Source: Cohnella ginsengisoli
GTDB taxonomy: Bacteria > Bacillota > Bacilli > Paenibacillales > Paenibacillaceae
Length of the DNA stretch: 64,000 nt
Assembly (NCBI RefSeq): GCF_029525555.1
Contig: NZ_JAPDHZ010000002.1
Coordinates: 471,868 to 535,867 of the forward strand
Reading direction: 5' to 3'
Below the pieces are notes generated by a model. That model saw only the letters and a list, made by a program, of their open reading frames with translations, did no database searches and was not told the origin of the DNA. Both the position numbers and the translations under genes were made by a program. Below are positions 1 to 8,870 of this stretch, in pieces (position 1 is the first letter of the stretch; every line of letters starts with the position of its first letter).

Positions 1-811
1 TTTCTCGACCGCCTTCCGTTCGTGGCCGTAAGCCTTGACGATCTGGTGGCCGGTATACATCTCTTCGACGTGGCCGTTCAGCTCGCCGAGATTTTTTTGC
101 TGGCCGATAAAGTAGCCCTGCGACTTGCCCGCGATCGCCTTGATGACCAGGAAGCTGAGCGGAAGCGTCAGCAGCACGATGAGCGTCAGCAGCGGACTGA
201 TCGTCAGCATCATGACGATGACGCCGATGATCGTGACGACGGATGTAATGAGCTGCGTCAGGCTTTGCTGCAGCGTGTTGCTGATATTGTCCACGTCGTT
301 GACGACGCGGCTCAGGATCTCTCCGTGCGTGCGCGAATCGAAAAACTTGAGCGGCAGGCGGGCGAGCTTTTCGTTGACGTCGTTGCGCAGCTTGTAGACG
401 GTACGCTGGGCGACGCCGGCCATCAAGTATTGTTGGATGTAGCTGAAGACGGCGCTCAGCACGTACAAACCGATCAGCCAAGCGATGATCGTCTCGATGC
501 CGGGCCAGTCGATCTTGGCGTTCGGATCTATGATACCCGCGAACAACTTCGTCGTCGCATGCCCGAGAATCTTCGGGCTAAGAATGGAAAAGACCGTACT
601 TACGATTGCCGCGGCAAACACCGTAATCAGCGTGAAACGGAACGGCTTCAAATAGCCGACCAGCCTGCGGAACGTGCCTTTGAAGTCCTTGGCCTTCTGC
701 ACCGGCATGCCCGGCCTTCCGCCCGGATGACCGCCGAATGGGCCGGGCCCGCCCGGTCCGCCGCCCTGTCGCGGGGGGTTCCCCTCTGCCTGCGCCTGGT
801 TGCTGGCTCAT
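1..811 (-). CDS. ABC exporter half-transporter, partial, frameshifted near its start
   Basis: Transmembrane half of an exporter-type ABC transporter; the ATPase half lies outside the window. The readable part contains hydrophobic segments and typical exporter phrases such as KFFDSRTHGEILSRVVNDVD, followed by the loop text TGHQIVKAYGHERKAVE. The ATG at 811-809 overlaps the stop of the upstream partner (ATGA) and has an excellent ribosome site (GGAGGAGGAG, 5 nt spacing), but its frame leaves the homologous frame after about 12 codons. The correct frame is restored if the run of six G at 773-778 (plus strand) is five. The N-terminus would then be a Gly/Pro-rich tail. Without correction the first in-frame ATG is at 708 (MPVQK). 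I infer that it forms a heterodimer with the next gene. Confidence 0.85.
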
Positions 812-2544
812 GCGATCTCCTCCTCCGTCAGCTGCGAAGACACGATTTCTTTATAGATCTCGCTCGATTGCAGCAATTGTTTGTGCGTGCCGACGGCCGC
901 GATCTCCCCGTCGTCGAGCACGATGATGCGATCTGCGTCCATGACCGTGCTTACGCGCTGCGCGACGATCAGGACGGTCGCCTCCGTCGTCTCGCTCTTC
1001 AGCGCGGCTCTAAGCTTCGCGTCCGTCTTGAAGTCAAGCGCCGAGAAGCTGTCGTCGAAAATATAGATGTCCGGCCGCCGCACGAGCGCGCGGGCGATGG
1101 AGAGCCGCTGCTTCTGCCCGCCGGATACGTTGGTGCCGCCTTGGGCGATATGCGCGCCGTAGCCGCCTTCCATTCCGTTGATGAAGTCGGCCGCTTGCGC
1201 GATCTCAGCGGCATGGCGAAGCTCCTCGTCCGTCGCGTCTTCTTTGCCGTAACGGATATTGTCCGCGATCGATCCGGTGAAGAGCACCGCCTTCTGCGGC
1301 ACGAGGCCGATCTGCGATCGAAGCTCCGTTTGAGGACGCTCCCGCACGTCTGTGCCGCCGATCCGGATGCTGCCCGAATCCACGTCGTAGAAGCGAGGGA
1401 TCAGATTGACGAGGGTCGACTTGCCTGAGCCCGTACCTCCGATGATCGCGGTCACCTCGCCGGGGTCCGCCCGGAAGCTGACGTTCTTAAGCGCGGGCTG
1501 CTCTGCGCCGGGATAGCTGAACGTGACATCGTCGAACTCGACGACGCCTCGCAGCTCCGTACGGCCGGCACGCGCGTGCGGCGCGTCGTTCACGACGGGC
1601 GACATTTCCAGTACCTCGTTGATGCGGACGGCCGAAGCCGACGCGCGCGGCACCATGACGAACATCATCGACAGCATGAGCATCGAGAACATGATTTGCA
1701 TCGCGTATTGGAGGAACGCCATCAGGTCCCCGACCTCCATATGGCCGTGGCTGACCCGAAGGCCCCCGAACCAGATGATCGCGACGCTCGAAAAGTTCAT
1801 GATCAGCATCATGAGCGGCCAGAGGACGGCCATAATCTGGTTGACCCGTACGGAGGTGTCCGTGAGGTCGCGGTTCGCTTCGACGAATCGCGCCTGCTCG
1901 TGCCCGATGCGTCCGAACGATCGGATAACGCGGATGCCCGTCAGACCCTCGCGAAGCACGAGGTTCAGCTTATCGAGCTTTTTTTGAATGACTCTGAACA
2001 AAGGGATGCCTTTGCGCGCGACCAGGACGATCGTCAGAACGAGTACCGGTACGGCCACGACGAGCACGAGCGACAGCCGGGCGTCCTTGGAGACGGCCAT
2101 GATGATGCCGCCGATGCTCATCATCGGCGCCATGACCATCATCCGCAGCATCATCATGAGCACCTGCTGTACCTGGTTGATGTCGTTGGTCGTGCGGGTG
2201 ATCAGCGAGGCGGTGCCGATCTTGTCGAACTCCTGCAGCGAATACTGCTCGACGCGGGAAAAAACCTTGCCCCGGACGAGCCGTCCGAAGCCCGCCGATA
2301 TGCGCGACGAGTAATAGCTCGCCAGGATCGATACGCCGGTGCCGACGAGCGCCACGGCGAGCATGAAGCCGCCGATCCGCAGGATGTAAGCGGTATCGCC
2401 GCCGCGCTTGACGATGCCTTCGTCGACGATGTCCGCCATTAAGGTCGGCAGGTACAGCTCGGACAGCGACTGCAGCAGGATCAGCGCCATGACCAGGACG
2501 ACGAGGGCCCTGTACGGCGCGAGCAGTCTGAACAGCTTTAACAT
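808..2544 (-). CDS. ABC exporter half-transporter with a degenerate ATP site
   Basis: About 578 residues: six-helix transmembrane domain (roughly 1-310) followed by a nucleotide-binding domain with Walker A GGTGSGKST, signature VSGGQKQR and Walker B IYIFDDSFSALD. The residue after the Walker B Asp is Asp instead of the catalytic Glu, the pattern of the non-hydrolytic site in heterodimeric exporters (TM287/288, BmrC/BmrD type). Together with the overlapping downstream half-transporter this points to a two-gene drug or lipid exporter. An ATG at 2553 directly abuts the ribosome site (GGGAGAGG), so the ATG at 2544, nine bases from it, is the better start. Substrate cannot be told from sequence. 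Confidence 0.9.
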   Translation of the reverse strand: MLKLFRLLAPYRALVVLVMALILLQSLSELYLPTLMADIVDEGIVKRGGDTAYILRIGGFMLAVALVGTGVSILASYYSSRISAGFGRLVRGKVFSRVEQYSLQEFDKIGTASLITRTTNDINQVQQVLMMMLRMMVMAPMMSIGGIIMAVSKDARLSLVLVVAVPVLVLTIVLVARKGIPLFRVIQKKLDKLNLVLREGLTGIRVIRSFGRIGHEQARFVEANRDLTDTSVRVNQIMAVLWPLMMLIMNFSSVAIIWFGGLRVSHGHMEVGDLMAFLQYAMQIMFSMLMLSMMFVMVPRASASAVRINEVLEMSPVVNDAPHARAGRTELRGVVEFDDVTFSYPGAEQPALKNVSFRADPGEVTAIIGGTGSGKSTLVNLIPRFYDVDSGSIRIGGTDVRERPQTELRSQIGLVPQKAVLFTGSIADNIRYGKEDATDEELRHAAEIAQAADFINGMEGGYGAHIAQGGTNVSGGQKQRLSIARALVRRPDIYIFDDSFSALDFKTDAKLRAALKSETTEATVLIVAQRVSTVMDADRIIVLDDGEIAAVGTHKQLLQSSEIYKEIVSSQLTEEEIA

Positions 2545-2643
2545 GTACGTCATCCTCTCCCGATTACTAGGTTGTTGCTTTTGAACAAAAGGATATCCCT
2601 ACCCTATCCTTCAATTATGAATTCAATATGAACCAAAGCGAGT

Positions 2644-2672
2644 TTGTCCGCAAGTCTCAAATGGCATAAAAT
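2644..2672 (+). promoter_or_regulatory. Candidate sigma-A promoter for lplA
   Basis: TTGTCC at 2644-2649 and TAAAAT at 2667-2672 are separated by exactly 17 nt and lie 36 nt before the lplA start. The ribosome site GGGAGG is at 2693-2698. The position between two divergent genes fits a promoter; no transcript data. Confidence 0.55.
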
Positions 2673-2707
2673 AGAGAGGACGCACATTCGACGGGAGGCA
2701 GACGGCA

Positions 2708-3698
2708 TTGCTTTTTATCGACAACGGCGGAGGCAACGATCCCGCCCTTAATCTGGCTCTCGAGGAGTATGCCCTTCGCAAGCTGTCCGGGGACGAGCCG
2801 ATCCTGCTTTTTTTACGTCAACAGGCCTTCCATCATCATCGGTAAAAATCAGAACACCGCCGAAGAAGTCAATTCGGCCTACACCGAGGCGCACGGCATA
2901 GACGTCGTCCGCAGGCTGTCCGGCGGCGGTGCCGTTTATCACGATCTCGGCAATTTGAACTTTAGCTTCATTACCAAGGACGACGGCAATTCGTTCCACA
3001 ACTTCCGCAAGTTCACGGAGCCGGTCGTCAAGGCGCTGCGCGACATGGGCGTCGATGCCGAGCTGTCGGGCCGCAACGACATTCAAGTCGGCGAACGCAA
3101 AATATCGGGCAACGCGATGTTCGCGACCGGCGGACGGATGTTCTGCCACGGCACGCTCCTGTTCGATTCCCGCATGGAGGACGTATCCGCGGCGCTGAAG
3201 CCGAATCCGCTCAAGTTCGAGTCGAAGGCGACCAAGTCGATCCGCGCGCGCGTCGCCAACATCTCGGAGTTTCTGGCGGAGCCGATGACGATCGAAGCCT
3301 TCAGAGGCCGAATCCTCGCCTCGATCTTCCACGGCGCCTCCGACATTCCGCAGCTTCGGCTGACCGAGCCGGATTGGGAAGCGGTTCGCAAGCTGGCCGA
3401 CGAGCGTTACCGAAGCTGGGATTGGAATTACGGCCTGTCGCCGTCATTCAACGTTCAGCAGCGCAAGCGCCTGCCCGCCGGCACCTTCGATATTCGAATG
3501 AACGTGCAGGAAGGACGCATCGCGGAAGCCGCCGTATACGGCGACTTCTTCGGGCGGGGCGAGATCGGCGACGTGACCGAGATGCTTCAAGGGCTGCGTT
3601 ACGACCGGGAGTCGCTCGCGGCCGCGTTCGAAGGCGTGGACTTGGCCTTTTACTTCGGCGCGGTCACGATGGAAGAATGGCTGGATTTGCTGATCTGA
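2708..3698 (+). CDS. lplA: Lipoate--protein ligase A, frameshifted
   Basis: Lipoate-protein ligase, which attaches lipoate to the E2 and H subunits of dehydrogenase complexes via lipoyl-AMP. Family signatures are visible: NRPSIIIGKNQNTAEEVN, RRLSGGGAVYHDLGNLNFSF and NDIQVGERKISGNA, plus a C-terminal accessory domain. The start is TTG at 2708, nine bases after GGGAGG. That frame gives LLFIDNGGGNDPALNLALEE, then breaks in a run of seven T (2808-2814); with six T it joins the LLFYVNRPSIIIGK segment. Everything downstream is intact, so I regard this as a functional gene with a probable sequencing insertion. It is divergent from the ABC exporter. Confidence 0.88.
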
Positions 3699-3753
3699 AG
3701 CCGATACAACTTAGACGATCCAATCACCCATACTCGACTGGAGGCACTTTACG

Positions 3754-4581
3754 ATGACGAACTCTCTTCAATCCTGCACCGTGCTGCATAACGGCGTACG
3801 CATGCCCTGGCTGGGACTCGGCGTCTGGAAAATGGATAACGACGCGCAGGTCGTCTCCGCCGTACGCGCCGCGCTCGACGCCGGCTACCGGAGCATCGAT
3901 ACGGCCGCGATCTACAAAAACGAAGCGGGCGTCGGACAGGCGATCCGCGAAGGCGGCGTCCCGCGTTCGGAATTGTTCGTCACGACGAAGATTTGGAACG
4001 ACGATCAGGGCTACGACAAGACGCTGGCCGCCTATGACGCGTCGCTCGGCCGCCTCGGACTCGACGCGGTAGATCTGCTGCTCATTCATTGGCCGGGCAC
4101 CGACAAATTCGTCGACACATGGCGCGCGTTCGAGAAGCTGTATGCGGACGGACGCGTGAAGGCCGTCGGCGTCAGCAACTTCAACATCCGGCACCTGGAG
4201 GAGCTGAAACGGCACAGCGACCTCGTCCCGATGGTCAATCAAGTCGAATACCATCCGCTCCTGTCCCAGCGCGACCTGCTCGGCTATTGCCGGGAAAACC
4301 GCATCCAGCTCGAGGCTTGGAGCCCGCTCATGCAGGGCAACCTCGATCATGAGGTATTGCGTTCGATCGGCGCGAAGCACGGCAAATCGCCGGCCCAGGT
4401 CGTGCTGCGCTGGGACATCCAGCATGGCGTCGTGACGATTCCGAAATCGGTGACGCCGGCGCGCATCGCGGAAAACGCGAACGTGTTCGACTTCGTGCTG
4501 AGCGCGGACGAGATGGCGCTTATCGACGACCTGAACCGGGACCAACGGTTCGGCGCCGATCCGGAAAAGTTTCTGTTCTAA
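3754..4581 (+). CDS. Aldo/keto reductase (YvgN/2,5-diketogluconate reductase type)
   Basis: 275-residue NADPH-dependent aldo/keto reductase of the short AKR5-like group that reduces small carbonyls such as methylglyoxal. The catalytic tetrad is readable as Asp49 (RSIDTA), Tyr54 (AIYKNE), Lys79 (VTTKIW) and His112 (LIHWPG); family blocks VGVSNFN, NQVEYHPLL and IPKSVTPARIAEN follow. Full length, with ribosome site GGAGG just before the ATG. It follows lplA by 55 nt and ends at a strong hairpin terminator. Natural substrate unknown. Confidence 0.92.
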   Translation: MTNSLQSCTVLHNGVRMPWLGLGVWKMDNDAQVVSAVRAALDAGYRSIDTAAIYKNEAGVGQAIREGGVPRSELFVTTKIWNDDQGYDKTLAAYDASLGRLGLDAVDLLLIHWPGTDKFVDTWRAFEKLYADGRVKAVGVSNFNIRHLEELKRHSDLVPMVNQVEYHPLLSQRDLLGYCRENRIQLEAWSPLMQGNLDHEVLRSIGAKHGKSPAQVVLRWDIQHGVVTIPKSVTPARIAENANVFDFVLSADEMALIDDLNRDQRFGADPEKFLF

Positions 4582-4585
4582 CGCC

Positions 4586-4636
4586 AAAAGAAGCCGTCGC
4601 CGTATGTCCGTTGGGACTGCGTTGACGGCTTCTTTT
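4586..4636 (+). terminator. Rho-independent terminator after the aldo/keto reductase
   Basis: Perfect 13-bp inverted repeat: AAAAGAAGCCGTC at 4586-4598 and GACGGCTTCTTTT at 4624-4636. The loop is 25 nt and the right arm ends in a T run. Confidence 0.75.
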
Positions 4637-4722
4637 CGATTGACGCGCGCCCATCCGGTTATCTCGCACAGCTTGCGCGCCTTATGCGATTGAGCGTGTG
4701 ATTGCCAGGAGCCATGCCGGCC

Positions 4723-4936
4723 TCTCGCGCACAAAATATGGCTGGTTGTTCCTATTTAGGAACATCGCTGGAGTCCCACTCGCAAACGGCGCAGGTTGTT
4801 CCTCATGGGGAACAATGCTGCCTTCTCCCGAGCAAATGTACTCGAGGTGTTCCTGACCAGGAACTTCGCCGCTCTCTCACGCGCGAAAGGTGCCTGGTTG
4901 TTCCTCATCGGGAACAATCCTGCTCCTGCCTGGTGC
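4723..4936. repeat. Degenerate intergenic repeat, period about 50-51 nt, with GTTCC/GGAAC dyads
   Basis: Four units carry the core TTGTTCCT-N4-5-GGAAC (tGTTCCT at 4747, 4797, 4848 and 4899), spaced 50, 51 and 51 nt. Each core is an inverted repeat. Between cores lies a degenerate relative of the 17-mer found further on (for example CGAGCAAATGTA, CGCGCGAAAGGTGC). Not coding in any convincing frame. The array runs directly into the palindromic element at 4937-5121. Confidence 0.7.
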
Positions 4937-5121
4937 TATCGTGCAAAAGTGCAGCATCCGAGGCTGGTTTGTGGGCGTTTAGCGGTCTATCGTACATAAG
5001 TGCACGATGGATCATCGCTGTATGCGAGAACCGGGACTAATTGAGTAAAAATGCTGCACTTATGCGCGATAGAGGGAACGACGAAAGGGGACGGCTGTCA
5101 ATCATGCACTTTTGCGCGATA
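4937..5121. repeat. Dispersed palindromic element, copy A (two direct + two inverted 17-mers)
   Basis: Copies of a 17-mer near TATCGTGCAAAAGTGCA lie at 4937-4953 and 4988-5004 on plus. The inverted form TGCACTTATGCGCGATA is at 5055-5071 and TGCACTTTTGCGCGATA at 5105-5121. Start-to-start spacings are 51, 67 and 50 nt. As RNA, copy 1 can pair with copy 4 and copy 2 with copy 3, giving a nested hairpin of about 185 nt. It lies between convergent genes. A second copy with the same layout is at 19311-19496. Confidence 0.75.
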
Positions 5122-5186
5122 GCCACATTCATGTCTGCCTCTATCGCTATCATCGATTGATGCTGAGCAGCACCGGCCGTGTCACC

Positions 5187-5738
5187 TCACAAAGCTAACG
5201 CCGGCCAAGTCTGGTCCCATCGCTTGGCCTCGATCCTGCGTTCGAAAATCGCGCGAAGCGCCGGATCGTCTTTAAACGCCGGCGTCGGCGCGACCCGCAT
5301 AGCGACAGCGTCGGCCAGGCCGTGCGGCGCGCCGAGCACGGGCAGGCCGTCGGCTCCGAGCGTCAAGGCGAGCGCGGTCGCGGTCTCCGGGTAATTCGCG
5401 ACGGCGTCGAGCGAAGACCGGTAAGGCGCTCGGCCGTTCATGACATGCATGCGCGCCTGGTTTTTCACGGACCAAGGCACGTTCGGCATTCTCGAGCGAA
5501 GCTCGTCCTCATGCCGTTTTTCGATTGCCTCGTCCGTATCCGCGGCGTCGAAGTAGATCACGTCGACATCGGGCAGACGCGTGCGCGTAGTCGAACCGGA
5601 CAGAACGTCCCACAACTTGCTTCGCACGAACCCGGCGGCGATCCATCAGTCGGGCAGGTTCAACGCGCGGGCCGCCCGCAGCGCGGACATCATCTCCTCG
5701 TCCGCTCGAACGAGCGACAGCAGCATGCGTTCGTCCAT
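5187..5738 (-). pseudogene. Nucleotidyltransferase family protein (DUF925) with an internal TGA
   Basis: Full frame of 184 codons, starting at ATG 5738 (MDERMLLSLVRADEE) immediately after the RluD-type gene. The family blocks VRSKLWDVL, DVDVIYFDAADTDE and YRSSLDAVANYPETATAL show the DUF925 nucleotidyltransferase-like fold. Codon 31 (5648-5646) is TGA, where the family usually has the first Trp of a WW pair (LPD-stop-WIAAGFV). The neighbouring codon is TGG, so this is a single TGG-to-TGA change. No run of identical bases is involved, unlike the frameshifts elsewhere. The rest is intact, so the gene is either recently inactivated or miscalled at one base. An internal start at 5627 would yield a truncated 146-residue protein. 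Function of the family is not established. Confidence 0.8.
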
Positions 5739-5742
5739 CGCT

Positions 5743-6681
5743 TCAGATGCCCTCGAGCCGCAGCTTGTCCGCCGTTCGCTTCAATATCGGAGGCGCCGGC
5801 GCGAGTAACTCGCGTCCGTCCGGCAGCACGACTCGCCAAGCGTGCAGCAGCTGATGGTTGATGCCCGCAAATATTTTCCCGCCGTACTTCACGTCTCCGA
5901 GCAGCGGATGGCCGATGCTCTGGAAGTGCGTGCGGATCTGATGCGTGCGTCCGCTGACGAGCTCGATCTCGACCAGACTGTAGCCATCGCCCTGGGAGAG
6001 CGCCCGGTATCGCGTCGTCGCGGACAACCGCTTTTCGTCGGCGGCGCTCGCTGCCGACGCGACCCGCGTGCGATTGCGCTTTTCGTCTCGCACGAGCTCG
6101 TCCGTCAGCTCGCCTTCGCCTTCGAGCCTACCTTCGACGATCGTCACGTAATACTTTTGCAGCTCGTGCTTCTGGATCCACTGATTGAGCTGATGCAGCA
6201 TGCCCGCCGTCTTGCCGACGAGCACAAGACCGCTCGTATTGCGATCGAGCCTGTTGGCCGTCGCGGGCATGAACATCGGGCTGTCGAGCTCCCCTTTGCG
6301 GTACAAGTACGCATGCACGCGGTTGATCAGGGTGTCCCTCTGATCCGTCTGATCCGGATGCGTGAGCATGCCCGCGGGCTTCAGCGCGACGAGCAGCTGA
6401 TCGTCTTCGTAGACGACGTGAATGTCGGCGTTGACGCCGACGTACTTCGTCTTTTGCTGCCCGATCGAAGCTTCCTTGTATTGCTCTTCTTCCATATAGA
6501 TCGCCAGCTCGTCGCCCGCAGCCAGCTCGTAGTCCTGCTTTTTGCGCTTGCCGTTTACCCGGACCTTGCCCGAGTCGATCATCTTGTAGATCTGACCGAG
6601 CGGGACGTTCGGCAGCAGGTTGCGGAGAAAGCGGTGCAGGCGCTTGCCGCTCTCCGAGGGAGTAACCTTGCGATTAATCAT
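5743..6681 (-). CDS. RluD/RluC-family pseudouridine synthase
   Basis: 312 residues: S4 RNA-binding domain at about 1-65 (SGKVRVNGKRKKQDYELAAGDE), then the pseudouridine synthase domain with catalytic Asp146 in NRLDRNTSGL and the motifs LVALKPAGMLTHP and GRTHQIRTHFQSIGHPLLGD. It isomerises uridines in 23S rRNA or other structured RNA; the exact site cannot be assigned. Its stop is four bases before the start of the nucleotidyltransferase gene, so the two are probably cotranscribed. Confidence 0.93.
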   Translation of the reverse strand: MINRKVTPSESGKRLHRFLRNLLPNVPLGQIYKMIDSGKVRVNGKRKKQDYELAAGDELAIYMEEEQYKEASIGQQKTKYVGVNADIHVVYEDDQLLVALKPAGMLTHPDQTDQRDTLINRVHAYLYRKGELDSPMFMPATANRLDRNTSGLVLVGKTAGMLHQLNQWIQKHELQKYYVTIVEGRLEGEGELTDELVRDEKRNRTRVASAASAADEKRLSATTRYRALSQGDGYSLVEIELVSGRTHQIRTHFQSIGHPLLGDVKYGGKIFAGINHQLLHAWRVVLPDGRELLAPAPPILKRTADKLRLEGI

Positions 6682-6765
6682 TCAGTGTTCGCTCCTAGCT
6701 TCAATTCAATCGATCATTCATGCGGTCGTTATTGCCGATTATACCTGATTTCTGCGTCGATCAAC

Positions 6766-6806
6766 AAAAAAAAGCCGCCGGATCCAAGTGGATTCGAACG
6801 GCCTTT
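6766..6806 (-). terminator. Terminator of the nucleoside-uptake operon
   Basis: On the minus strand an imperfect stem (GGCCG-TTCGAATCC / GGATCC-GGCGGC) is followed by eight T. It lies 17 nt after the last permease gene of the operon. Confidence 0.75.
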
Positions 6807-6822
6807 AAGAAATGCGGGATGG

Positions 6823-7782
6823 CTAACGCTTCGACGGATCGTATGGTTCTCCGGCGGCCGCCGGTCCGCGGACCGACTTGCCGACCGCGCCGGCGAGTAC
6901 GATCAGGGTCAGCACGTAAGGCAGCATGTAGAGGAACTCGGTCGGAATCGATTGGGAAAATTCGAACCGGGTCAGGAAGTTCCGCAGCGCCTGCGCCATG
7001 CCGAAGAAGAAGGCGGCGCCGAATACGCCGTACGGATTCCAGCGACCGAAGATCAGCGCGGCGATGGCGATGAAGCCCTGGCCCGAGATCGTGCTATGCG
7101 AAAAGTTGCTCGTAGTCGTGAGCGTAATCGTCGCGCCGCCGAGACCCGCGAGCGCGCCGCTGATCAATACGCCGATATAGCGGTATTTGGTGACGCTGAT
7201 GCCGACCGTGTCCGCGGCGCCCGGATGTTCGCCGACCGAACGCAAGCGCAGTCCGAACGGCGTCCTGAACAGCAAATACGAACTGAGCGGCACGAGGATG
7301 TATGCGATGTACGTCGTCGGGTAGCTGTTGAAAAACGCTCTGCCGAGAAACGGAATATCCGACAGCAGCGGAATCGGCCACTTGGCGAATACTTGCTCGA
7401 GCTGCGCGGTGTCGCCCGCTCCCTCGAAGATGATTTTCACCAGATACAACGTGACGGCGACCGCGAGAATGTTAATGACGACGCCGACGATCGTCTGATC
7501 GGCTTTGAGCGACACGGTCGCATAGGCGTGCAGCAGCGCGAATACGAGTCCGCAAAAGACGCCCGCGATCAGTCCGACCCAAGGCGAGGAAGTCGTCGCG
7601 CCTCCGTCCGTCTCCATATAATAGCTTGCGATCGCGGCGCCGAACGCACCGGCGGTCATCATGCCCTCGAGACCGATGTTGAACACGCCCGACCGTTCGC
7701 TGAACACGCCGCCGAGCGCGGCGAAGATGAGCGCGACGGAAAAGACAAGCGTAGAACTGATTAGATCAGCCAACGTTCCCAT
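6823..7782 (-). CDS. nupQ: Nucleoside ABC transporter permease (NupQ-like)
   Basis: 319-residue integral membrane permease of the BmpA-associated type II sugar/nucleoside importer family. It contains the typical N-terminus LISSTLVFSVALIFAALGGVFSERSGV and the conserved block NIGLEGMM, the coupling-loop region RSVGEHPGAADTVGI and about nine hydrophobic segments. It is the last gene of the five-gene operon and starts five bases after the preceding permease ends. With its partner it forms the membrane channel for purine nucleosides, by analogy to Bacillus NupNOPQ. Confidence 0.9.
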   Translation of the reverse strand: MGTLADLISSTLVFSVALIFAALGGVFSERSGVFNIGLEGMMTAGAFGAAIASYYMETDGGATTSSPWVGLIAGVFCGLVFALLHAYATVSLKADQTIVGVVINILAVAVTLYLVKIIFEGAGDTAQLEQVFAKWPIPLLSDIPFLGRAFFNSYPTTYIAYILVPLSSYLLFRTPFGLRLRSVGEHPGAADTVGISVTKYRYIGVLISGALAGLGGATITLTTTSNFSHSTISGQGFIAIAALIFGRWNPYGVFGAAFFFGMAQALRNFLTRFEFSQSIPTEFLYMLPYVLTLIVLAGAVGKSVRGPAAAGEPYDPSKR

Positions 7783-7787
7783 TCATG

Positions 7788-8870
7788 TCAGCCCCCCTTC
7801 CGCTCGCGCGATTTGCGTTTTTTGAACAACGGCTGAATCACGGTGCGGATCAGGCCGTGAGAGGCGACGAAGAAGATGATGCTGCCGATGACGATTCGTA
7901 CGATCTCCGACGGTACGTCGGCTTCGAAGTTCATCCCCGCAGATCCATAGGTAAGTCCGCCGAACAGGATCGCGCCGAGCAGGATGCCGATCGGATGGTT
8001 GCCGCCGAGCAGCGCGACGGCGATGCCGTCGAAGCCGTAGCCCGCGGACGCGGCTTGTACGACCTGATAGTGGAAAACGCCGAGTACCGAGAAGACGCCG
8101 CCAAGTCCTGCGAACGCGCCCGAGATCATCATCGTCTTGATGAAGCTGGCCTTGATGTTGATGCCCGCGGCTTTGGCGGCATCGGCGTTGTGCCCGACGG
8201 CGCGCAGCTCGTAGCCCTGCTTCGTGCGCCACAGCAGCACGTAGAAGATGACGACGCAGAGCAGGCCGATCCAGATGCCCCAGTCCATGCGCGCGCCCTC
8301 CATGAAGTTCTGGAGCCAGCCGATGGACAGCGAGGCGGTATCGTCGATGTTCGGCGTCTTTTGCTCGCCCTTTTTGACGAGAAAATCGCGGAGAATGTAG
8401 TTGGACAAATACAGCGCGATCCAGTTCAGCATGATGGCCGAGATGACCTCGTTTACGCCGCGGTAGGCCTTGAGCCAGCCGACCAGCGCGCCCCAGAGCG
8501 CGCCGCACAGCATGCCGACGATCAGCGCCAGCGGGGCGTGAATGAATGCGGGCAGGTGCACTTTTAGGCCGATGAACGTCGCAGCCGTCATGCCGATGAT
8601 GTATTGGCCGTCCGCGCCGATGTTGAAGATGCCGGCACGGAAGGCGAAGCCGACGGCGAGGCCCGTGAACAGGATCGGCGTGATGGCGACGATCGTCTCT
8701 CCGAAGTCGTATTTGGTGCCGAATACCGTTTTCCAAAGCGCGCCGTATGCCGCGAACGGGTCGTAGCCGCCGATCCACATGACGATCCCGCCGCACAGCA
8801 ATCCGAGCACGATCGCGATAAACGGGATGTAGGTGGACGGTTTATTGAAGATTTCAGCCGCTTTATTCAT
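7788..8870 (-). CDS. nupP: Nucleoside ABC transporter permease (NupP-like)
   Basis: 360 residues with about nine to ten membrane segments. Family signatures: FRAGIFNIGADGQ, RGVNEVISAIMLNWIALYLSN and ELRAVGHNADAAKAAGI (coupling helix region). The start ATG at 8870 overlaps the stop of the ATPase gene by 4 nt, so translation is coupled. The charged tail FKKRKSRERK is cytoplasmic. Partner of the NupQ-like permease. Confidence 0.9.
   Translation of the reverse strand: MNKAAEIFNKPSTYIPFIAIVLGLLCGGIVMWIGGYDPFAAYGALWKTVFGTKYDFGETIVAITPILFTGLAVGFAFRAGIFNIGADGQYIIGMTAATFIGLKVHLPAFIHAPLALIVGMLCGALWGALVGWLKAYRGVNEVISAIMLNWIALYLSNYILRDFLVKKGEQKTPNIDDTASLSIGWLQNFMEGARMDWGIWIGLLCVVIFYVLLWRTKQGYELRAVGHNADAAKAAGINIKASFIKTMMISGAFAGLGGVFSVLGVFHYQVVQAASAGYGFDGIAVALLGGNHPIGILLGAILFGGLTYGSAGMNFEADVPSEIVRIVIGSIIFFVASHGLIRTVIQPLFKKRKSRERKGG

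Noticed and set aside
22..1428. 468-residue plus-strand frame antisense to the ABC exporter pair
   Set aside because: Shadow of the real minus-strand genes; no ribosome site and no recognisable domain.
4723..5121. CRISPR array
   Set aside because: Units are degenerate, lack unique spacers of regular size between identical repeats, are partly inverted, and no cas genes are nearby.
5842..7764. 640-residue plus-strand open frame antisense to the RluD-type gene and nucleoside permease
   Set aside because: GC-rich DNA keeps antisense frames open. Its composition is Arg/Asp-rich with no family text, and it covers two real minus-strand genes and their terminator.
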